Assembly (NCBI GenBank): GCA_964515195.1
Contig: CAZETK010000069.1
Location: 1 to 14,034, forward strand
Direction: 5' to 3'
Source: Ga0074139 sp964515195
GTDB lineage: Bacteria > Bdellovibrionota > Bdellovibrionia > Bdellovibrionales > Bdellovibrionaceae
DNA: 14,034 nucleotides
A program made the position numbers and the translations under genes. Positions 1 through 6,996 of the stretch are shown piece by piece. Under the pieces are notes generated by a model. It made no database searches. It was given only the letters and a program-made list of their open reading frames with translations, and had not been told where the DNA came from. Position 1 is the first letter of the stretch. Every line of letters begins with the position of its first letter.

Positions 1-122
1 GCGAAATTTTCCACTAATGTCACGCTTACAATGGGATTTTCAATGGGAGTTGTGGGCCTCCAATTCATGGCGCCGTAGAGGACAACGTGAAGTAAGAGTG
101 AGGCGGCCCAGAAGCGAATCAC
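1..122 (-). CDS. TonB-like energy transducer, N-terminal fragment (runs off left edge)
   Basis: An open frame starts at GTG 120-122 and stays open to base 1, giving 40 codons; the rest lies outside the window. The product begins MIRFWAASLLHVVLYGAMNW, a short cytoplasmic stub plus one membrane helix, followed by a Pro-rich turn (PTTPIENP) and then VSVTLVENF. A single N-terminal helix followed by a 'VxVTLVE'-like strand and proline-rich start is the usual beginning of TonB-family proteins, which carry proton-motive-force energy from ExbB/ExbD to outer-membrane receptors. The start is only 17 bases after the stop of the outer-membrane protein gene, so the two are probably co-transcribed. No strong ribosome-binding site is seen; GTG is the first start after an in-frame TAA. 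The diagnostic C-terminal TonB domain is not visible, so the assignment is tentative; any single-anchor periplasmic protein remains possible. Confidence 0.5.
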   Translation of the reverse strand, partial: MIRFWAASLLLHVVLYGAMNWRPTTPIENPIVSVTLVENF

Positions 123-139
123 AACTTATGTTTACTCTT

Positions 140-898
140 TTAAAAAAAGATTTGCAAACCTGTCTTGACCCCACTTCTTTTTGTATCGATTTCAATATGA
201 TTTAGCTCATAAGTCTGTGTATCGTTGAACCAATTTCCGAACAAACGAAGCCCTTTAAAATCTAGAAACGGCCCTACTTCTATGAGAGATCCTCCGATTT
301 TCCCCAAATTTTCGTGAGACTCAGGCTGATAGTGACGATAGAAGCCTTGGAGTCCAAAGTGCCGTGTCAGATAGATCTGCGCCGTGGCCTGCCCGAAAAG
401 ATTGCGAAAGGTCTCTTGCTCGATGACATGGACCTGACGTGTACGCTGGCCAATGTGCAAGGTTAGGGATGTGGTTTGAAGGGAATTTCCTAGAACACGG
501 ATGTTGAGTTGACCTGCAAGATCATTAAATTTTTCTTCCTGATTGTTTTCATACTCAAGGGTCAACCCGACAGATTGGGCATAAGCACCCAGGGCCACAA
601 GAGAGCTGTTATAAGATTTTGATTCTGAATCGGGTGTTTTCAGCTTGTAAGAGTGAGAAGAACCTAAAATATAAAACTCAAACACCGAGGGCGAGTTCAT
701 CATTAGCCACTGGTCCATTAAGGCCATTCTCTCTTTTTGGGCCAACCAATCCTGTAATGTCCATCTTTGGCTTTCGCGTTTCTCGGCCCGCTGTCTCCAA
801 TTGTTGCCAAAGGTCGATCCACGTGACTGGGCATGGATCGACGGAGTTAGGATCAGAAGAAATATCAAAGCTATTAGGCTTGTTTTAATCTGAATCAT
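140..898 (-). CDS. Putative outer-membrane beta-barrel protein
   Basis: Predicted 252-residue exported protein of unknown function. Residues 1-23 form a clear signal peptide (MIQIK, hydrophobic core, cleavage after SIHA). Residues 24-65 are charged and probably helical. From about residue 95 the chain shows alternating polar/hydrophobic segments typical of beta-strands, for example LVALGAYAQSVGLTLEY, SLTLHIGQRTRQVHV, ATAQIYLTRHFGLQGFY and GLRLFGNWF. It ends LQIFF, and a C-terminal Phe is the usual recognition signal for BAM-mediated outer-membrane insertion. I chose ATG 898 because AAGGGA lies seven bases upstream; a TTG at 904 would put that site too close. The gene is followed closely by a TonB-like frame and may share its transcript. 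No specific family is recognised; a small 8-strand barrel is my best guess. Confidence 0.7.
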   Translation of the reverse strand: MIQIKTSLIALIFLLILTPSIHAQSRGSTFGNNWRQRAEKRESQRWTLQDWLAQKERMALMDQWLMMNSPSVFEFYILGSSHSYKLKTPDSESKSYNSSLVALGAYAQSVGLTLEYENNQEEKFNDLAGQLNIRVLGNSLQTTSLTLHIGQRTRQVHVIEQETFRNLFGQATAQIYLTRHFGLQGFYRHYQPESHENLGKIGGSLIEVGPFLDFKGLRLFGNWFNDTQTYELNHIEIDTKRSGVKTGLQIFF

Positions 899-1017
899 GA
901 TCAATTCCCTTCTCTAGCTTCATTTTCTCAGAAACGCTGCGCAATACCGTCTTTTTTGTGGGCCAATCTCATTTTGAAAGGTTGCCTGAAGGACACACAT
1001 TGGTAAGAATCACACAC

Positions 1018-2092
1018 ATGGTTCACAACTTAAGCCCATTTCTTCTAAAGNNNNNNNNNNTTCGGTATTCGCTGGTATGGACTTTCCTATCTGATTGGAT
1101 TCTTACTGGCATACTTCATTATTTCTTGGCTGGCAGAAAGGCAGAATGCCGGATTGTCCCGTGCCTTAGCTGGAGATTTTATTACGGCGGCGGCGATTGG
1201 AACCCTTGTTGGAGGTCGTTTAGGCGACGTATTTTTTTACTCTCCCGATCTGTTGTTTAAATTCAAATCTGAACTTCCATTTTGGGGTGTACTGGCTGTC
1301 AACGAGGGCGGAATGGCCAGTCATGGCGGGATTATTGGGATCGTCGCAGCCTGTTTGATATTCGCCCGACGCTATCGTCTTAATTCACTGTATCTGTTTG
1401 ATTTAGCCGCAGTGGCAAGCCCTCTTGGAATCTTTTTGGGTCGAATTGCCAACTTTATCAATGGTGAATTGGTGGGAAGACCGGCTCCGGAAGGTTTCCC
1501 ATTGGGTGTTAAATTTCCGCAGGATATGTGGACCTGGCCGGCGCAAGAGCCCACGAAAGTTTTGGAATTAGCCGAGGCCGCAGAAAAGGTGGGAATCGGA
1601 CGCGAGACGTGGTTGCAGTGGGCCAACACTAGCGCTCAAGACCCACAGGCCCGCCAAAATATCTATGATGCCATCAATCGCTTTATTCATGAAATTCAAC
1701 AGGGTAACAGCGCCGTCCGCGATGCCGTTGCGCCCTACCTTGAGCTTCGGCATCCATCGCAGCTCTATGCCGCTTTCGGCGAAGGTCTTCTGATATTTTT
1801 GATTTTATTCTTTTTGTGGAGGAAGCCTAAAAAACCAGGATTTATCGCCGCAAGCTTTGTTTGTCTTTATGCCATCATTCGTATCTGCACCGAGATGTTC
1901 CGTACCCCTGACGCCCATATTGGGTTCCAAGCCTTAGGCCTGACCCGAGGGCAATGGTTGAGCATTGGAATGCTTTTGATCGGAGTTGTCTTGATGCTGA
2001 TTTGGACAAGGGCGGGNNNNNNNNNNGTTCTTTACCAGTCAGTGGCTGGGGACGAGGCCAGTCGATCAAATTGCATCGCAAATAATTGTTAA
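1018..2092 (+). CDS. lgt: Prolipoprotein diacylglyceryl transferase, interrupted by two assembly gaps
   Basis: Lgt moves diacylglyceryl from phosphatidylglycerol onto the lipobox cysteine of prolipoproteins in the inner membrane, the first step of lipoprotein maturation. Visible hallmarks are MVHNLSPF at the start, FGIRWYGLSYLIGF (first helix, Arg-Trp-Tyr), MASHGGIIG with the essential His, the family signature GRIANFINGELVG, RHPSQLYAAFGEG, and TEMFRTPDAHIGF near the end. Six or more hydrophobic segments are present. Between FPQDMW and RHPSQLY there is an extra region of about 70 residues. ATG 1018 fits the family start; an in-frame TTG at 1000 has a better ribosome site (AAGGA 989-993) and is an alternative. 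The first gap breaks the frame unless its true length is a multiple of three. Beyond the second gap the C-terminus is uncertain: as written the frame stops at 2092, while other gap lengths give a stop at 2085 with a basic tail ending KLHRK. Confidence 0.93.
1051..1060. other. Assembly gap (10 N) inside lgt
   Basis: Ten N separate MVHNLSPFLLK from FGIRWYG. With ten bases the two sides are out of frame; a missing length divisible by three rejoins them. Family members usually have a few residues here, so the missing piece is probably short. The flanking bases do not overlap, so some sequence is really absent. Confidence 0.95.
2017..2026. other. Assembly gap (10 N) at the 3' end of lgt
   Basis: Ten N follow the last lgt helix (MLIWTRA). 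All three frames to the right stay open for 18-30 codons, so the real C-terminus cannot be read. If the flanks overlap by the single shared g, the protein would end with the basic tail GQSIKLHRK at 2085. Confidence 0.95.
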
Positions 2093-2185
2093 GTGCCTAT
2101 TCAATGAAGGGAAGTGATTTGAATAGGTTGTTTATGCGAGCTTTGGCTTTTCCCGGCGGCCGTCTAAAAGTTTATCAAATTTAAG

Positions 2186-2191
2186 TACAAT
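2186..2191 (+). promoter_or_regulatory. Possible -10 element upstream of the kinase gene
   Basis: TACAAT matches the sigma-70 -10 consensus at five of six positions and lies in the only sizeable spacer (2093-2258) before the kinase start. No convincing -35 element is seen 16-18 bases upstream, so this is a weak candidate. I see nothing else in the spacer. Confidence 0.2.
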
Positions 2192-2258
2192 CCCATTGTG
2201 ATCATCTGTCAGGTGAAAATTCCACATTGATTTGAAATCGCGGTATTCTGAATGGGTC

Positions 2259-3299
2259 ATGATGACCGCTACGTTGGGGCGATATTCATTGGTAGATATT
2301 ATAGCTAGAGGTGGTATGGCTGAAGTTTATTTAGCCACAACCTCGGCGGATTCTCATTTGCGTAAGACTGTGGCGATCAAGCGTATTCTAAGGCAATATA
2401 GTCAGTCCAGTGAGTTTATCAAAATGTTCTATGATGAGGCCAAGGTGGCCTTGCAACTTAAACATAAGAATATTGTGACCGTTTATGATTTCGGAATCGA
2501 TCGAGGCCATCCTTATCTTGTCATGGAGTATCTGCCTGGAAAAAGTCTGCAGTATCTGAAAACCCGTTTGCTGGAATCTCAAAAGCAAATACCAGTCGAG
2601 CATGTTCTGTTTCTTATGAAAGAAATTGCCAGTGGGTTATCTTATCTTCATCGTCTTGTGGACGAAGAAAGTGGATTGCCGATGAATCTCACCCACCGCG
2701 ATGTGACCCCTCAAAATATTATTATAGGTTCGCATGGAGATATCAAAATCATTGATTTTGGGGTGGCCAAGTCGTCATTGAGTGAGTCGGTAACCCAGGT
2801 GGGTGTTATTAAGGGAAAATACGGATATCTAAGCCCCGAGCAGCTGCACTCTGCTCTCTTGGACGGGCGAAGCGATATTTACAGTTTAGGTGTGATCTTT
2901 TGGGAGTTATTACTGAATCGTCGACTTTTCAATTTTCAAAGTGAATTGGAATATGTCTCCCAGTTAAAGGATTTTCGCGCCAGTCCTGAGTTGGTTGCAG
3001 GTGAATGGATTGATGAGGACCTCAAACCGATTATTCTTCGCATGCTTCAGCCGCAACGGGAAGATCGATACCAATCCGCCCAAGAATTATTACAAGATTT
3101 AACAACGGTTTTAAATCAGAGACTCCCTGGCTATACAGAACTGCAATTTGCCCAATTTATTCGGGAATGGATTCCTTTCGAGCCATTGAGCATCAGTCAA
3201 TCGGTTAAGACCCCTAGTGTGAGTTCTGAAATCAAAGTGGTCCGAAGGTACATTTTTAAAACACCTGTCAGTAATGGTCATACAGGAACCGAGAATTAA
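2259..3299 (+). CDS. Hanks-type Ser/Thr protein kinase, soluble, no sensor domain
   Basis: A 346-residue cytosolic eukaryotic-type kinase that should phosphorylate Ser/Thr on partner proteins. All catalytic landmarks are present: glycine loop ARGGMAEVY (16-24), invariant Lys in VAIK (41), helix-C Glu (60), HRDVTPQN (146-153, catalytic Asp and Asn), DFG (166-168), the activation segment GKYGYLSPEQ (186-195), and DGRSDIYSLGV (202-212). The kinase fold ends near residue 290. A tail of about 55 residues follows, without membrane helix, PASTA or TPR units, so the activating input is not encoded here. The start is uncertain: ATG 2259 or 2262 lacks a clear ribosome site, while an in-frame TTG at 2232 lies 15 bases after AGGTGA. 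The next gene begins 58 bases downstream on the same strand, making the acyltransferase-PilZ protein a plausible co-transcribed partner or substrate (inference). Confidence 0.93.
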   Translation: MMTATLGRYSLVDIIARGGMAEVYLATTSADSHLRKTVAIKRILRQYSQSSEFIKMFYDEAKVALQLKHKNIVTVYDFGIDRGHPYLVMEYLPGKSLQYLKTRLLESQKQIPVEHVLFLMKEIASGLSYLHRLVDEESGLPMNLTHRDVTPQNIIIGSHGDIKIIDFGVAKSSLSESVTQVGVIKGKYGYLSPEQLHSALLDGRSDIYSLGVIFWELLLNRRLFNFQSELEYVSQLKDFRASPELVAGEWIDEDLKPIILRMLQPQREDRYQSAQELLQDLTTVLNQRLPGYTELQFAQFIREWIPFEPLSISQSVKTPSVSSEIKVVRRYIFKTPVSNGHTGTEN

Positions 3300-3303
3300 A
3301 AGG

Positions 3304-3330
3304 GGCAGGACCAATCAGGATTTTCCTGCC
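3304..3330 (+). promoter_or_regulatory. Two alternative hairpins in the leader between kinase and acyltransferase-PilZ genes
   Basis: GGCAGGA (3304-3310) can pair over seven bases with TCCTGCC (3324-3330). A second CAGGA copy (3316-3320) can instead pair with TCCTG (3324-3328) around a TTT loop. Both cannot form at once. There is no U-run after either, so it is not a standard terminator. It lies just after the kinase stop and before the ribosome site AAGGA (3346-3350); a role in processing or translation control is only a guess. Confidence 0.3.
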
Positions 3331-3357
3331 GAAAAGGGGAAAGCTAAGGAATTTGAG

Positions 3358-4632
3358 ATGAAAATATTATGGAAGAAATTTAAATCTAAATGGAAGACCC
3401 GGTTCTCGAAAGTCTATTATCGGCTTTCTTACTCTTTAGAGCCTGACAAAAATCTGCTGCCTGAAATTGCGCTAGACTCGCGATTTCACGTGTCTTTGGC
3501 TATATGCCAAGAAGATTTTGAAGGGGCCTTTAAACTTATCCATGATGATACGGTTTACAAGGGGACCGCGCGACCTCTTCCTTCGGGTCTGCGATTGCAC
3601 TTGCATCATGTTATGCCGCAGAACTCCACCATTGTCGTAAAGTATAAAGATATGATCGTGGCTACAGCCACTTTAATCCAAGATTCTCAATTGAATTTTC
3701 CCGCTGAAAAATATTATCAAAAGGAGGTTCAGTTTTTACGCCATGAATATCGAAATAGCATGGTTGAACTGACAACTATTACAATTGACCAGGCTTTTCG
3801 CTCTAACCAAGTCGCCATTTTTCATTTGATCTTAAAATATGCCATCAACTATTGCCGACGGCATCTGCGCTCCCGGATTCTGTTCCTGACGACAAATCCG
3901 GCTTTGGAGCCTTACTTTGAGAGATGCTGGGGGTTCAAATCGCTAGGTCCACGCCTTCAATACAGCTCAAACGCCCACACTAAAATTTGCCTGTTAACTT
4001 GTGATCTCAGCCCGGAGGCGCGCCGTCACCAACTCTATCGAGTCCCAACAAGAAACATACAACATAATATTTCTTTGTTCATCAAGCGCCGGGATAAACG
4101 CTTCGTTTATCCTTCTCGATCTGAAGGGCAAAGAATCAATCCTGTGATGACGGCTGGTATGGTTGAGTACTTTTGTATTAAACGGACTCATCTGTATGAT
4201 GAATTGGACCAAGATTCACGGCAGGTGTTTTTGGAGATGTTCTTACAATTTTTTGGGCCTCAAGGTTTGAAAAATTTTATCCAAACCGAGACGGTCTTAA
4301 CATTGAAGGAATTCCGGCTTCCTGTGGATACCCAAGTCGCTATAAAATGCGGAGAACAGTTTTTTGTGGGAGCCTTGCGGGACATCTCCCAAAGTGGCTG
4401 TTATGTGGAATTGCCCAACGAGCTTTTAACATCTGAACAGGTCGTCAGCCTTAATTTTTACTTGGGCGAGTCCGAGATGAAAGTTGATGGGAAGCCCATG
4501 TGGCGGAATTTGAATCGCAATTCCAAATATCGGCAAGGGTACGGATTTCGTTTTGAAAGACCGATTATGGACTTACAGCAGCAGATTGATGACTGGTCCA
4601 CAACGCATCAGAAAACCCGATTCATCGCTTAA
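3358..4632 (+). CDS. FeeM-like N-acyltransferase fused to a C-terminal PilZ domain
   Basis: A 424-residue fusion. Residues about 43-216 resemble the GNAT-type N-acyl amino acid synthase (FeeM) group, which moves an acyl chain from acyl-ACP to an amino acid. Matching features are SGLRLHLHHVMPQNSTIVVK (76-95), VATATLIQDS (101-110), MVELTTITID (135-144) and LTTNPALEPYFERCWGFKSLGPR (177-199, in parts). Residues about 310-410 are a PilZ domain, the common c-di-GMP sensor. DISQSG (342-347) keeps the DxSxxG motif, but the RxxxR motif is degraded: Arg320 is present while the position four before it is Leu316. Binding may therefore be weak or lost. The N-terminus is basic and amphipathic (MKILWKKFKSKWK), suggesting membrane contact. 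ATG 3358 was chosen because AAGGA sits seven bases upstream; an in-frame ATG at 3274 would overlap the kinase gene. The substrate is unknown. Confidence 0.8.
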   Translation: MKILWKKFKSKWKTRFSKVYYRLSYSLEPDKNLLPEIALDSRFHVSLAICQEDFEGAFKLIHDDTVYKGTARPLPSGLRLHLHHVMPQNSTIVVKYKDMIVATATLIQDSQLNFPAEKYYQKEVQFLRHEYRNSMVELTTITIDQAFRSNQVAIFHLILKYAINYCRRHLRSRILFLTTNPALEPYFERCWGFKSLGPRLQYSSNAHTKICLLTCDLSPEARRHQLYRVPTRNIQHNISLFIKRRDKRFVYPSRSEGQRINPVMTAGMVEYFCIKRTHLYDELDQDSRQVFLEMFLQFFGPQGLKNFIQTETVLTLKEFRLPVDTQVAIKCGEQFFVGALRDISQSGCYVELPNELLTSEQVVSLNFYLGESEMKVDGKPMWRNLNRNSKYRQGYGFRFERPIMDLQQQIDDWSTTHQKTRFIA

Positions 4633-4666
4633 ACAAGTCTTCTCAAACCTTGATACTACGGGTGAC

Positions 4667-4693
4667 AAAATCGGATTTGCATCCATGAATTTT
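4667..4693. terminator. Weak imperfect hairpin between convergent genes
   Basis: AAAAT-c-GGAT, loop TTGC, then ATCC-atga-ATTTT forms an interrupted stem in the spacer between the acyltransferase-PilZ gene and the convergent PlsC-type gene. The A-rich and T-rich outer arms could act as a bidirectional terminator, but the GC core is only short and the stem has an internal bulge. Confidence 0.25.
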
Positions 4694-4698
4694 GCGGT

Positions 4699-5451
4699 TC
4701 AACGACGACGAAGTTCGGCTCGCAATTCTTTTTGCATCTTTTCTTGGATTTCTTGGGCAATATCATGAATCAATTCACGGTCTTGAATTTTAGTGTGTTT
4801 GTAGGGGAGAGTGATCGGCTCTAGAAATTTGATTTTCCATTTTGCAGGTAATGGAATGATATTCAAAGGGAGTGGAAGAATAGGGCCCCGTAAGAACTTG
4901 GTAAACTTAAGAGTGCTTAGGTTAATATGGGTTTCTTCGGCTCCGATAATCAGAGTGGGCACGATAACGGCATTTGTCTGGATGGCCATCCGAACAAATC
5001 CTCTTTTGAAATCTTGAAGTTGGTACATCTTGCTGGAAGGCTTGAAATTACCATGTTCTCCTTCCGGAAAAACCACAATGAGATTGTTCTTTTTAAGCTG
5101 CTTGATTCCGTTTTCATAGGTGGCTTCAACAAACCCTAATTTTTTGGCGGGGAGAGCCGTAGTGGGAGTCAAAAACCAGAGGTGATGAGTGAGTATGCGG
5201 GGTGTTCTGCGGGTTTCCCTTAAGATTGTGTGATCCAGCACGATAGCATCAAAGCCGCTAAAGCCAGAATGATTGGGGGCTATGATGACGGGTCCCTTTT
5301 TTGGGATGTTTTCGATTCCTTCCACTTCGAGCCGAAAATATTTACGAAGGATTTCGCCTAATAGGCGTGGAAAGACTCTATAGAGCAAGTTGTCATAATC
5401 TAGATTTTTGAGGTTAAAAACCTTCTCTTGAGTCTTTTTGATGACGCTCAT
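4699..5451 (-). CDS. PlsC-type lysophospholipid acyltransferase family protein
   Basis: A 250-residue member of the glycerolipid acyltransferase (PlsC/LPLAT) superfamily, which transfers acyl chains to lyso-lipids at the inner membrane face. Block I is APNHSGFSGFD (58-68), with six residues between His61 and Asp68 rather than the usual four. Block III is VFPEGEHG (127-134), matching the FPEGTR motif that binds the glycerol phosphate. VPTLIIGAEE (164-173) fits block IV. The C-terminus is a charged helix ending ELRAELRRR. There is no clear membrane-spanning helix. ATG 5451 is preceded by GAGG four bases upstream; TTG 5463 is an in-frame alternative. It is divergent from glpK, with only 51 bases between starts, so glycerol-3-phosphate production and acylation could be co-regulated. 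It is convergent with the N-acyltransferase-PilZ gene. The exact acceptor is unknown because of the altered HxD spacing. Confidence 0.85.
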   Translation of the reverse strand: MSVIKKTQEKVFNLKNLDYDNLLYRVFPRLLGEILRKYFRLEVEGIENIPKKGPVIIAPNHSGFSGFDAIVLDHTILRETRRTPRILTHHLWFLTPTTALPAKKLGFVEATYENGIKQLKKNNLIVVFPEGEHGNFKPSSKMYQLQDFKRGFVRMAIQTNAVIVPTLIIGAEETHINLSTLKFTKFLRGPILPLPLNIIPLPAKWKIKFLEPITLPYKHTKIQDRELIHDIAQEIQEKMQKELRAELRRR

Positions 5452-5502
5452 TTCGCCTCGCAATAGTAAAAAACCCTCTATCCCGTTTGTGCAAAATAGA
5501 TC

Positions 5503-6996
5503 ATGATAGTGGCCATGGCAAACTACATCCTATCAATTGACCAAGGCACAACAAGTTCGCGCGTCGCTCTGATCAATTCACAAGGTGAATGGGTCGCAGA
5601 GGGGCAGCGCCCTTTTCAGCAGATTTTTCCTAAGCCTGGCTGGGTCGAACACGACCCTCAGGAAATTTGGCGCTCAGTTTTAGATTCTCTGCAAGAATGC
5701 CTGCAGAAGGCCCAGGTCAGCGCTGCTGCCATTGCCGCCATTGGTATTACAAACCAGCGTGAAACAATTGTTATGTGGGACAAAAAGACCGGCAAGCCTC
5801 TCCACAATGCCATTGTTTGGCAATGCCGACGAACACAGGATTTTTGTTATAAACTTAAGAAACAGAATAAAGAAAAGATTTTTAAAGCAAAGACCGGCTT
5901 GATCATTGATCCCTATTTTTCGGGTACGAAAATGAAGTGGTTGTTGGACCATGTTCCGGGGGCCCGTAAAATGGCGCAAGAGGGGCGGCTCGCTCTGGGG
6001 ACCATCGACAGTTGGTTACTGTGGAAATTAACCTCGGGAAACAGCTTTAAAACAGATGTCACCAATGCCAGTCGCACGATGCTGATGAATATCAAATCTC
6101 TTCAGTGGGATCCGGAGTTGATGAAAATCCTGAATGTGCCGGCGTCAGTTTTACCCGAGATTGCACCTACAAATGCCTTATTCGGGGCCACGGATCATGT
6201 TATGGGACTACCTGACGGCATTCCCATTCACGGTATGATAGGTGATCAACAATCAGCTTTATTTGGTCAGAATTGTTTTAAACCTGGTGAGGCTAAATGT
6301 ACATTCGGAACTGGTAGCTTCTTACTGTTAAACATTGGTAACAAACCCAAGCCTTCTAAATCAGGCTGCTTGACGACTGTGGCTTGGCAACTCACTGGGC
6401 AGGCGCCGACTTATGCTTATGAAGGAAGCGCCTTTATCAGCGGCGCGGCCGTTCAGTGGTTGCGAGATGGATTAGGGCTGATCGAATCTAGCGATGAGAT
6501 AGAAGCCCTGGCGGCATCTGTGCCCCAAACCGACGGAGTGGAGTTTGTACCAGCCCTCACGGGATTGGGGGCTCCCCACTGGCGCCCAGGGGCTAGGGGA
6601 ATTATCACCGGCCTAACTCGTGGGACGACAAAGGCCCATATTGCACGCGCTACTCTGGAAGCGATGGCCCTTCAAAATGTGGATTTACTGGAAGCCATGA
6701 AGAAAGATATCGGAAGACCTCTTAAAATGATGAAAGTGGATGGGGGAGCTTCAAGAAATAACCTGTTGATGCAGCTTCAATCTGACTTCCTCAATTTGAA
6801 AGTGATTCGCCCGGAAATTTTTGAAACTACAGCCTTAGGAGCGGCCCTTATGGCGGGTTTAGGCGTCGGTCTTTTCAAGGATTTAAAATCAATCGAACAG
6901 ATTTGGCGAAAGGAAGCGGAATTTAAACCGAAAATGAAAACCACTGATCGCAAAAAACGTTTAGCTCAATGGTTGGAAGCCGTGAAGCGCGCATGA
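5503..6996 (+). CDS. glpK: Glycerol kinase
   Basis: Phosphorylates glycerol with ATP to sn-glycerol-3-phosphate in the cytosol, feeding glycolysis and phospholipid synthesis. The 497-residue length is normal for the family (about 500). Visible motifs are DQGTTSSR (13-20, phosphate loop), NQRET (84-88, with the glycerol-contacting Arg-Glu), FGGY signature 1 YFSGTKMKWLLDH (138-150), the catalytic-base region MIGDQQSALFGQ (245-256, Asp248), TFGTGSF (267-273), and signature 2 GIITGLTRGTTKAHIARATL (366-385). The allosteric loop before the catalytic Asp reads GLPDGIP and lacks the Gly-Gly-x-x-x-x-Arg used by the E. coli enzyme to bind fructose-1,6-bisphosphate, so that feedback is probably absent. 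Starts at ATG 5503 or 5515, neither with a good ribosome site. No glpF or glpD is nearby. The stop overlaps the next start as ATGA. Confidence 0.96.
   Translation: MIVAMANYILSIDQGTTSSRVALINSQGEWVAEGQRPFQQIFPKPGWVEHDPQEIWRSVLDSLQECLQKAQVSAAAIAAIGITNQRETIVMWDKKTGKPLHNAIVWQCRRTQDFCYKLKKQNKEKIFKAKTGLIIDPYFSGTKMKWLLDHVPGARKMAQEGRLALGTIDSWLLWKLTSGNSFKTDVTNASRTMLMNIKSLQWDPELMKILNVPASVLPEIAPTNALFGATDHVMGLPDGIPIHGMIGDQQSALFGQNCFKPGEAKCTFGTGSFLLLNIGNKPKPSKSGCLTTVAWQLTGQAPTYAYEGSAFISGAAVQWLRDGLGLIESSDEIEALAASVPQTDGVEFVPALTGLGAPHWRPGARGIITGLTRGTTKAHIARATLEAMALQNVDLLEAMKKDIGRPLKMMKVDGGASRNNLLMQLQSDFLNLKVIRPEIFETTALGAALMAGLGVGLFKDLKSIEQIWRKEAEFKPKMKTTDRKKRLAQWLEAVKRA

Noticed and set aside
17..205. 62-codon plus-strand frame at the left edge
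   Set aside because: It has no ribosome site or recognisable family and lies antisense to both the TonB-like start and the barrel gene, which have better support.
945..960. T-run (951-956) as a rho-independent terminator between the barrel gene and lgt
   Set aside because: The bases before it form only a 3-bp stem, and both flanking genes start here, so no terminator is expected.
3274..3357. Earlier ATG for the acyltransferase-PilZ gene
   Set aside because: It would overlap the kinase gene and adds a 28-residue non-conserved basic extension; ATG 3358 has a proper ribosome site.
5452..5502. Minus-strand promoter TTGCAC with TACTAT in the glpK/PlsC spacer
   Set aside because: The 20-base spacing is too long, and the transcript would begin at the start codon.
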